Positions 1-8,132 of a DNA stretch of 64,000 nt are shown here, one piece after another (position 1 is the stretch's first letter; each line of letters starts with the position of its first letter). Source of the DNA: Anthostomella pinea (lineage: Eukaryota; Ascomycota; Sordariomycetes; Xylariales; Xylariaceae). A model generated the notes under the pieces. That model was not told the DNA's origin. It was given only the letters and a program-made list of their open reading frames with translations, and searched no databases. The stretch lies in assembly GCA_963556695.1 (NCBI GenBank), contig CAUWAG010000012.1, positions 434,001 to 498,000 of the forward strand, in the 5' to 3' direction. A program made the position numbers and the translations under genes.

Positions 1-2208
1 GTCTTTCAGGCAGAGGAGGAAGGGAGTCTGGGTGTCAACGACGTGAAACGTCACGTCTCCAATGGGGGTGTCAACATAGATCGTGCCGAGAGAATCTAGA
101 AGCTCTCCTCCACCGAATCGAACTGTAGCTTCTCCGGCGCGCGATTTATCGAGTGAGACTGAGGGTAGTTCGCGTTGTAAGGCTAGGAACTGACCCTTGC
201 CGGCTGTTGAAACAGAAGCAGCGCCGGAATCAGGCATAATTCCTTGGAATGTAGAACTGGCATATCTATCCAGTATGAAGCTGTCAGACTCGAATTTAAC
301 CTGGGAGTTGTCCGTGGCAGTAATTGAATGTTGAAATGCTCGGTTACTAAGTAAGGTGGCTGTGAGGTACTGTACAGCATCGTCGCTGCTGTCGCCTCCA
401 GAATCCATGACGTGTTGACCATGCGTATCATCGGGGTCGGAGTCAAGATCTGGCTCGTAGTCGGCCAGGAAGTGAATGTAGGCAGGGCCTGTGGTCGGTC
501 GTCCACGGAACTGTTGATCGTGCCGCCATTTCTTTTTGGATTTTTGCTGTTCCTCTGGAGAATGCTTCCACGATCGACAGTCAGGGTCACTACAGATGTA
601 ACAACGTCTGGTAACGTTGCCATCTCGTTTACCGTATTGCTTGTCTTTCCGCCGGTGGAACTTGCGATCAGTAAAGTACTGATTGGCAGTATGCTGGGCG
701 CTGTTGGCTGAGTCTTCAGAGGTCTGGAGTGATTGTCGGAGCTTGGACGCAAGAGCCTCGAATGTATGAGACGGGGTGAACAATGCGTATTCGAGTTCCT
801 TGACGCCACGGCAGGCGCGTTCTACAGCTGCAATTAGCTGTGTCTCGCCGAGATATGATGGGCCGAGGGCGCGTTGACAAAGCTGCAGCTTGTCAAGTAC
901 TGCCTTGAGGACGTCCATATTAGACTTGCTGGCATTCTCGGGTCGTGCCTTCAAATTGCCGTAGGTAATTGCAGACCAATCACGATGATACTGCGTCTTG
1001 TTGACCTCTGTGTCAAAATGTATCTTGAGACGATTATACATGTCGGAAAACATGGAGTGACGGCTAACGTGGTGCATGAAATATATTCGGGCTGCGCCAG
1101 TAAGCACTTGAGGGAATACCGCGTGGAATTGACCAGGTTTGATGCCAATGGTGGAACACGTGTTCAGGAAATAACGCATCTTGTCGTCTAGGATATCGTA
1201 CGGTCTTCCGGAGTAACAGTCTTCCTTTGTCCATATCTTAGCGAACGTAGCGATGATCGCAGAAGCAAGATCTTCGTTCGCTACCGGGGCAGGGAGAATC
1301 TGCGTATATGGGTCAGGTGGCTGGTTCTGAAGCCATTGATTGTGCTGCTGGTAGGTCTTGAAACCGGGGTCCGGTGTAATAGTAACATGTCGAGGATCGG
1401 GGACGAAGTTGTCAGTTGCGTTTGATATCGGGGTTTGTCCAGGTACGAATCCGGCTTGCAGAATCTGTGAGGGATCCCGATATTGGGGACGTATCAGAGC
1501 AGGTGTTCGTGAAGTATCTCTCAACTGGTTGCTGTCAATGCTCTGGAACGCGATATGGCTCTGTGAAACATGCTGCTCGGTAGGTTCGAGGTCAGCAGTA
1601 TTAGCAGGAGGGGGGTCATTTTCGTCTTGAAGATCGGAACCATGTGTGTTGGTATTGGATGAATCAGCGTCATCGCTGTTTTCTCGTGCTTGGATAGCCA
1701 TGTAACCTTCAACCATCTTCCACAGGTCAGGGTTCGGATACAACGTTTTCGTCCTGTCAAGCGTGATCTTGTCCCAGACAGGGAGGTCTTCTGCGGTTAC
1801 GAGGTTGGCGAGCGCGTTTGCGATGGAGTGGTTCGCCTTGCCTAGATAGATTCCTTGGGAAATAAGGCATTTTCGGAAGATGCCTCGGATGGTTCGCTCA
1901 ATCTTCTCGAAGTCGTCTCTTGTCCATTCTTCAAAGTCCATTCGGAAGCTCTCAAAGATGTCGTAAGGGACAGGCTTCTTATTGCCATTATAGCGGTCGA
2001 TGCAGGCTAGGGTGTACGAGTTGAAATGAGTATCTTCGCCGTGTTCAAGGTCGACTTGTCTTCCAAATTTGATGCGATCAAGATCAATAAGGTCGATAAG
2101 GTTGACATGTAGGTTGCGGTCGCTGAGATATCGTAGCTTCCTATCTCTCAGGATGTCTGCGGGGTCTTGAGCGACTTGGATTTCGCTATTGCCACTGCTG
2201 GAGGCCAT
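1..2208 (-). CDS. Copia-type Gag-protease polyprotein, 5' part (runs off left edge)
   Basis: An uninterrupted reading frame of 736 codons starts with ATG at 2208-2206 and has no stop before the window edge, so the gene continues outside. The first ~550 residues look like a Gag: charged and Q/N-rich, with a Cys/His knuckle CYICSDPDCRSWKH around residues 540-555. Near residue 660 is MPDSGAAS, the D-S-G-A signature of a retroviral-type aspartic protease. Integrase and reverse transcriptase would follow outside the window. The matching LTR lies upstream on the same strand at 2564-2768, giving the usual LTR-leader-Gag order. Assignment to Copia rests on this LTR family also flanking the Copia integrase/RNase H remnant at 21-23 kb. 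Unlike every other retroelement here, the visible part has no stop or frameshift, so it may be a young copy. Confidence 0.8.
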   Translation of the reverse strand, partial: MASSSGNSEIQVAQDPADILRDRKLRYLSDRNLHVNLIDLIDLDRIKFGRQVDLEHGEDTHFNSYTLACIDRYNGNKKPVPYDIFESFRMDFEEWTRDDFEKIERTIRGIFRKCLISQGIYLGKANHSIANALANLVTAEDLPVWDKITLDRTKTLYPNPDLWKMVEGYMAIQARENSDDADSSNTNTHGSDLQDENDPPPANTADLEPTEQHVSQSHIAFQSIDSNQLRDTSRTPALIRPQYRDPSQILQAGFVPGQTPISNATDNFVPDPRHVTITPDPGFKTYQQHNQWLQNQPPDPYTQILPAPVANEDLASAIIATFAKIWTKEDCYSGRPYDILDDKMRYFLNTCSTIGIKPGQFHAVFPQVLTGAARIYFMHHVSRHSMFSDMYNRLKIHFDTEVNKTQYHRDWSAITYGNLKARPENASKSNMDVLKAVLDKLQLCQRALGPSYLGETQLIAAVERACRGVKELEYALFTPSHTFEALASKLRQSLQTSEDSANSAQHTANQYFTDRKFHRRKDKQYGKRDGNVTRRCYICSDPDCRSWKHSPEEQQKSKKKWRHDQQFRGRPTTGPAYIHFLADYEPDLDSDPDDTHGQHVMDSGGDSSDDAVQYLTATLLSNRAFQHSITATDNSQVKFESDSFILDRYASSTFQGIMPDSGAASVSTAGKGQFLALQRELPSVSLDKSRAGEATVRFGGGELLDSLGTIYVDTPIGDVTFHVVDTQTPFLLCLKD

Positions 2209-2349
2209 CTTGTCGGATGTACGCGTGTCGGATGTACGCATATGCGAGAGATCTGTACGTGCGTAAAGGTTTTACGCGTGAGGGAGGGTTCTGTCAACAG
2301 TCTGTGCTGTCGCGCGGGGATGTGAATATTGCTGTGATTGCAGCGTAAT

Positions 2350-2455
2350 CTATTGCCTCGAGTCGCCTCCTCTGGAGGAACGTTTGCAGTAGAAAACCTC
2401 AGATCTCGTGCTGTGCCTCGAATCGCCTCCTCTGGAGGAACGTTTGCGACAGAAG
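2350..2455. repeat. Tandem ~60-bp duplication in the Copia 5' leader
   Basis: Between the LTR and the Gag start, a segment containing CGCCTCCTCTGGAGGAACG occurs twice, beginning near 2356 and near 2417, with a few differences. Each copy contains the self-complementary CCTCTGGAGG and could form a small hairpin. The position fits the packaging or leader region of the element; that function is inferred. Confidence 0.6.
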
Positions 2456-2563
2456 ATCCAGATCTTTGGCTGTATCCCGAGTCTCGTGTCAGGAACGTTG
2501 ATACAGTAAGATCTCTTCTTTTCCTTGCTTATCTGTGTTGCCTTGGGAGACAACACTGATCAG

Positions 2564-2768
2564 TGTTGGAACAGGCTTGAACGATCAATCATAATACTCG
2601 AGTATGGGGTCAAGGTCATGATGTTGCTGATGGTTGGATTGGGAGGCCTAGCTGGACCTGAAAGGTCTAGCTAAGTGACCTCGCAATCCGGTATCTAATC
2701 ACTTATCTAATCATACATGTGGGTCTTGGTATAGATGGTTTGCAGGCTGGAATCGCATGGATCCAACA
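2564..2768 (-). mobile_element. LTR family 1, 5' LTR of the Copia element
   Basis: This 205-bp block begins TGTTGGAACA and ends TCCAACA, the TG..CA ends of an LTR with 7-bp inverted termini. On the minus strand it lies 355 bp upstream of the Gag-protease frame, as a 5' LTR should. Near-identical or diverged copies lie at 3142-3346, 6516-6568 (fragment), 23285-23473 (opposite strand) and 41233-41432. Confidence 0.8.
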
Positions 2769-2802
2769 TATGGGATTAAATTGGACAATTGTTAGGGAAG
2801 AT

Positions 2803-2892
2803 GAACTGGACCCCGAGCAGGAACTGGATCGTAAGGAGAAGCTGGATCGTGAGGAGAAGCTGGATCGTGAGGAGAAACTGGATCCTGAGCAG
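2803..2892. repeat. 18-bp minisatellite, five units
   Basis: Five consecutive 18-bp units of the type GAACTGGATCGTGAGGAG, starting at 2803, 2821, 2839, 2857 and 2875, with 2-6 differences between units. The frame reads as a charged hexapeptide repeat (ELDREE-like), but no gene context supports coding. Two related units lie at 32804-32839. Confidence 0.75.
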
Positions 2893-3141
2893 AAACTTCT
2901 GCCCTGCCAGTGGCGCAAGCCTCCCTTGCATGTACAAGGGCTTGAAGGCGTCAGGTGATCACCTTGAAACCCTCGCAACCATAATCAACAAATGACGCCA
3001 CGATAATCAACGGTCGGCGGGCGACCATCTAAGGGTCACAATGTCGCTATCCTCCTCTCAATGCCGTTATATCCTTCTTCGACCTCTTCCCAGTCGATAT
3101 TCATGTGTCAAACAGTGCGTAAGGCTGTTTAATGGGTGAAA

Positions 3142-3346
3142 ATGTTGGAACAGGCTTGAACGATCAATCATAATACTCGAGTATGGGGTCAAGGTCATGA
3201 TGTTGCTGATGGTTGGATTGGGAGGTCTAGCTGGACTTGAAGGTCTGGCTAAGTGACCTCGCAATCCGGTATCTAATCACTTATCTAATCATACATGTGG
3301 GTCCTGGTATAGATGGTTTGCAGGCTGGAATCGCATGGATCCAACA
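3142..3346 (-). mobile_element. LTR family 1, second copy
   Basis: This 205-bp copy, nearly identical to 2564-2768, is in the same orientation 373 bp away. The flanks (gaaaa on the left, ataac on the right) do not form a 5-bp target duplication, so it is probably not a simple solo LTR. It may be a leftover of a tandem or recombined element. Confidence 0.75.
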
Positions 3347-3940
3347 ATAACAAAGGATTTCGTACATATAAACAGCAGCAACAACCACCTTCATTAGATT
3401 TTATTTAGATTTTCAATTACGCTGAATAAAATATCGAAGCATTCATCCCTCATATCAAACACTGAACCAACCACTGATCAACGTGCTATTCACCCTTCTA
3501 GTTCACTACCACTTCCGCTACCATCACCCCTATTCAGGTCCCCATTTTCACATTTTCAACATCGAAAGTTGCTGCTGCCGTACCGGCCGGAATCGTAAGG
3601 TGGTACCTACAGTTGACCATAACGTTCCTCTCACGACTACAAGTCATTACACCAGAGACACAGTCAGTCAATGCATTCTTGCCGGTCAATGTGTATAATC
3701 AAAAAGCCAACCAGTATGAACAGCGAGATCTCTCTACCAATATCAGACCCCGACAGGCTTTATTCCTCTTAACTCCCAAGTTGATAGCGAATAGCTCATG
3801 TATGCGTGTCGAAAAAGACCCGTCCAAGTCGCTGAGGAACCGGCCTAGCTATGAGTACTTATCAAGGGGTTATAACCTCCTTGTCTTCATTGTCTTACTG
3901 TGTAACAAGATGCCTTTTTTCTTTTACAAGTTATCGCATC

Positions 3941-4204
3941 ATGGAAAGTCCCAAGATCCTTCAAATCTCGGTCATCTATACAGCACTTGCTATTGAGAGC
4001 TCGATTATAATTCTAAACTTGATCGCCACCTTCAAGCTACTAAGTCAAGTATCTCACCAGCCGCCATTTCCGGTGAGGGTCCTCTACAGGCGCCCATACA
4101 CACTTGCTGTAGTTTCAACAGCAGCACTAAGCACGTCGCTCACGGCTGCTTTTACCATCCGTTCATGCCTGAAGAGCGGATATTGGCCAGATTGGTTCTG
4201 CTGA
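3941..4204 (+). CDS. Possible small membrane protein fragment
   Basis: A frame of 87 codons from the ATG at 3941 contains two hydrophobic stretches: roughly residues 6-31, and 49-65 after a polar linker. It resembles part of a fungal polytopic membrane protein, and the frame is open further upstream to 3851. No family is recognisable, no intron or second exon is evident, and repeats surround it. It could be a remnant or chance. Confidence 0.25.
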   Translation: MESPKILQISVIYTALAIESSIIILNLIATFKLLSQVSHQPPFPVRVLYRRPYTLAVVSTAALSTSLTAAFTIRSCLKSGYWPDWFC

Positions 4205-4878
4205 ACGGCAGTTCTCTGGAGCATGATACGTGAAGTAAGTCGAGCCCTGTGGTGCATGCTATAGATGACTGATACCCATAAGACGTTACTAGCAGTGGGG
4301 ACCTGGAGACACGGCCAGAGGCCTTTCTCTCCTCTTCCCCTGATCTGTGTCACGAGCACTTCCTGCCTATGCTTTGGCATTGGGACAAGAATCGAACCGT
4401 GGTACCCGGCATGGGGCCGCCCCTTGTACCAAGCTACACTTGCGTTGTACCGGCTTTGAATTATGTGGGAATGGACGAAAGTTGTCCAAGACCACCCAAG
4501 GGATAAAGCCATCCTCGCAGCGCACTACCTGGTCCAGGGCCTCTGGCTGGAAGCGTGTCGGCTAGATGGCTATCCGGGGGTACGTGTACCTTGTAATAGG
4601 CCTGGCGAATAGACTTTTGAACAATGAACCCACGCCTTAAAACTTGCTTGTCTTGCATAGCTCATAAGATGCTAGATGCTTCCTTCCCCTGGTCTGGTGG
4701 GTGATGACAGCAATGAGGAACTTGAGGGTCTGATTCGTTATATTCGGCTTTTCGGCGGTGTTTGTGTTTATGTCTGATACGACAGGTGGCAGGGCAGGAC
4801 GACCGAGGATTCGGAGGGTGAATGTGGTCATGTGTACCTATCACAAGAATCATCAGAGAACCAGACCAAAAGCTCAGG
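4205..4878. other. Stretch without a recognisable gene
   Basis: Only short overlapping frames are present and none resembles a known domain. The segment is the presumed pre-insertion sequence to the left of the N retroposon; its last 15 bases (to 4893) form the left copy of that element's target duplication. Confidence 0.4.
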
Positions 4879-4893
4879 AACAACCCCAAGGGA

Positions 4894-5905
4894 CAACTCT
4901 CTCCTGCAAAAACTTTCCTTGGCAAGGGTGCACAGACCACAATGCTAAGGGTTTTGCAGTGCTTCGGCCTGTTCCCCTAACAGGCGCCCACTTACGACAG
5001 AATTTTCGAAGACGCTGTTCAGCTGCACCATCACGACACCGACTCCCCTCCCTCCATTTCATCGATAAACAGCGTTACTACACCTCGAAAATCCTCCGAC
5101 AATCTTAAAGAAGCGAGAGTTCGATCGTCGGCCCGGCGCACCGCCCGCGCAGCGGTGCATCGACAAGGCCCTATCTCGCAGTGCGAGCCAGTGTGGCACA
5201 CGCCCTCTTTTCGACGGTCAACACCAGCAAATTCGACGACGATACCTAGATTTCACGTACTATCGGCGCATCTCATGTCCATTTCTACCCACGCTACGCC
5301 GACCTCACGCTTCCAAAAATGTCCTTGTTGAACGATGACGCTCTCAATCTGCCACCTAGCTCTACATACGACGACGGCTCGGGCCCCCCGGCGAAGAAAC
5401 GGAAGGATAGGTGTCGACTAGAGCTTTCCAGCTGGTCGCCTTCTAAGATCGGGGTATAAGCTTCCCGGCTATCGATATATACGGAGCTGGTGGTAAAAAA
5501 GATGGCGAAGTCGCTAGACGCGAATGATGGATAGATGGGAAGAACACAAAGCTTTGAATTTCAACAGGACTCCCGGCCTTTGATTCTTTCTGATTATACT
5601 TACCGACCTCATTTCTCGGGCCTTTGAGCCCTTCGACGCTTTATTGCAGCATTTCGGACCACCGACTACGACCCAGATATCACAGAGCACGAGCCCAAAT
5701 GGCGGGGCCAACGGAAACTGATGGAATAATATGTATGCCCTCGAGGTTCGATTTGCAGGTTATCGTGGGAAATAAGGAGTCATGCCCTGCTTCCCGTACA
5801 GTAAGGCTTGTATATTAGCCCCTGAGATAGTCACCTGCACGCCAAACATCCACAAGGATCTGGAGCCTAGAGCCCCTACGGCGTTAAATAAACTAAACTA
5901 AACTA
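4894..5905 (+). mobile_element. N retroposon, copy 1 (1,012 bp, 15-bp target duplication)
   Basis: The unit begins CAACTCTCTCCTGCAAAAAC and ends GGCGTTAAAT followed by an (AAACT)n tail. It is flanked by direct copies of AACAACCCCAAGGGA at 4879-4893 and 5906-5920, which marks target-primed insertion. The last ~530 bp (from 5374) recur inverted at 12488-13026. The 5'-terminal ~40 bp recur at 35594-35555 in a copy with a different interior. No reverse transcriptase is encoded. A 46-codon frame from the ATG at about 5320 contains a PAKKRKDR nuclear-localisation-like stretch; whether it is translated is unknown. A GGTTCGATTTG stretch near 5743 resembles a pol III B box, but no convincing A box was found. 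Confidence 0.75.
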
Positions 5906-5920
5906 AACAACCCCAAGGGA

Positions 5921-6515
5921 AGGAATTGTTCCTGGGGGGGTGTGTTGAATGGGAGCCGGAAATAGACACCGGAAGATCTCCAGTGGGGCAGAGACGCACA
6001 GGGCATCTGACCCACCCAGAAGATAGATCATCAATTTCTGGACGCTGAAGGGGGAAGCAGAAGAAGAAGAATACAACAGACTGCACCAACCCAATATAAT
6101 CTGAACTCGCTTGCATTTAACAGGATCCAACAGCCTGGGATATTTGGAGCCCGCTAGTAGTTTTAACGGCTCGGCGGGATATACACACGTTATTGAGGCT
6201 CACTCATTACATGAAACTGATTCAATCGCCATTTTTAATAAAAAAACCCTTTTGCTAGGATAAAAACGACCTGAATGTACCCTATCTGACTCAAGCATTG
6301 GCTTAAACGAAGACGATTCGCGTGCCTCGCAGCACGCCGATTGTTTTGCTCCATGTCAAAGGGGCATAAATCACGCTCATAGCGCGATCACGACTATCAA
6401 GCACAAGATAGCCGTAACAGTTGCAGAGTATAGGCTGCCAATTAAGTACCCCACGCTTTCGCCCTGAACTTTTTAAGCCGAAAAGATGGTGAAAAGTGTG
6501 AGATTTCAAACTGTT
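5921..6515. other. Stretch without a recognisable gene
   Basis: Two overlapping minus-strand frames (5898-6130) and one at 6303-6509 show no recognisable domain. Around 6200-6300 the sequence is A/T-rich. Nothing firm is seen here. Confidence 0.4.
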
Positions 6516-6568
6516 TGTTGGAACAGGCTTGAACGATCAATCATAATACTCGAGTATGGGGTCAAGGT
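6516..6568 (-). mobile_element. LTR family 1, truncated fragment
   Basis: 53 bp identical to one end of LTR family 1 (TGTTGGAACAGG to GGGGTCAAGG). It stops abruptly and is joined to unrelated sequence leading into the dispersed repeat at 6615. Confidence 0.7.
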
Positions 6569-6614
6569 ACCAGCATGTGTCACGGCGCATCTAATGAAAA
6601 GAAGCATGTCGCAT

Positions 6615-6859
6615 TGTGGCTCCTCAACCCATTTTCCAGCCACAATCACGGATAGGCCAAGGCCCGTGGTACAGGGTACCTTGGAGCCTGACCGGTACCC
6701 GTTTGTACCAGATTTGTACCCAACTGGGATGATAGCTACTTCTGGGATGGGGACACCACCCATCCTTTCTTTCAACTAAGCAACCTTCCAGAATCCAGAC
6801 CAATAGCCACCTATCGTGACCCTGGTCCAGATTCTGGAACCGCTACCAACAAGGCACAG
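6615..6859 (+). repeat. Dispersed ~245-bp repeat, copy A
   Basis: The segment from TGTGGCTCCTCAACCC to AACAAGGCACAG reappears at 33506-33749 in the same orientation, with scattered mostly single-base differences. It is rich in GGTACC-like words. It has no coding signal and no obvious termini, and is probably a piece of an unrecognised transposable element. Confidence 0.7.
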
Positions 6860-8099
6860 TTAGCCTGACGACAATACCCAATACATATAAGCACCGATTG
6901 TACATAAGATATGACAAAATGTCCGGGGTATCTACTTGATACGATATAACATGGCTGCATTAGGGTACCAGAAATTATCCTTGACCCCGTACATGAACAC
7001 TAGCCAAGGTTAGCCTGAAATTGTCTTTACTGTTGATGCGAAGGTAAGCCGCTGCATCGATACAAGAGGTGTCCTGCTACGATAGGTCATACTCTTGCGA
7101 CTTGCAAGCAGCAATCATATCCCCGTCAGACTAATGCGGTCAGACCATCATCGGCTTATCAATGGGGCAACCGTTGGACCAAGGTCTAGGCGAGTCCTGA
7201 CCCGATAGAGCGGAACGGTCTGAGGCTCGTCTCACACCTGCTTTTTCCGGTTAAAGGATTTACATCGTCTGGGCTCATCCCCGTCAGTCTACAGCCCATC
7301 CCAATTCTGGTTCAAGTCACATGCTTGGCGTTACCGAACCACCCGCTGCTCTCTATCCCTACAAGGTTTGCATTCTTTGCACCGTTGCATGCGTGACTGT
7401 TCTGACCACGCCATAGAGGCCAACCAGACTAACCCACCACGGCGCTTGTAAATCTTCTGGTTGCGCCACGGGATGAATAGCTTGCTTGTGATGTAAGTCT
7501 CGTATATAGTATCGGCTCTCCGGACGTAATAATGGTCTTGCTATGCCCCTAGCCTATAACCGGATGGAATGGTTGGAAAATCGACTCTAGGCTCACTGGT
7601 AGTTGACCTTCATTCTCCCTTAGAGCCTTCCCATTCTCATTGGCAGTCTCTTAAACTCTGTCCTGCCACCTGAAAGATCTACACGCAATCAATCACACGT
7701 TGCAAGGCGAGGGAAGGATGCTCATACAATCAATCAGCAAATACATTACTGCTCGCCGACCAACAACAACGTAAGTCCTGACCCGACCCGTGCGGGACGC
7801 CCGACACTAGTGGTCCTGCTCTCCACATCGGTCGGCCTTTATACTACATTCGGTCACGGCAGGGGAATGCCTTCGACGTTGGCTCCGTCACGCCACGCCT
7901 CCGCATACAGTCGGTTTAATATCACCTCCCTTGCGGAGAATCGGGGACTAAATGGTCACGATCGACACTGGCTTGACGAGGTAAATACTAGACTTATTCC
8001 GGCCTTGAATCTATAACTGTGACATAACTATTAGACCCGACAGAGCGAAACGGTCCGACGCTAGAATCGTTTAGATCACACCAGGTGTGCTAGGCTCCT
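6860..8099. other. Non-coding stretch with short internal repeats
   Basis: No gene is recognisable. Related words of the type GACCCGAxAGAGCGxAACGGTC appear near 7199 and 8036, hinting at two diverged copies of one repeat. The sequence abuts the broken 3' end of the LINE at about 8100. Confidence 0.4.
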
Positions 8100-8132
8100 T
8101 GACTGGCATGGGCGCATCTGATTTGCAATTGT

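Noticed and set aside
183..809. Minus-strand frame of 208 codons
   Set aside because: Shifted reading inside the longer Copia Gag-protease frame, which runs uninterrupted to the window edge.
2719..2958. Frame encoding charged hexapeptide repeats
   Set aside because: Its ATG lies inside an LTR and the repeats are an 18-bp minisatellite; no independent support for a protein.
4376..4450. tRNA-like signals on the minus strand (TAGCTTGGTA and GGTTCGATTC)
   Set aside because: No acceptor-stem pairing or proper T-stem could be formed around them.
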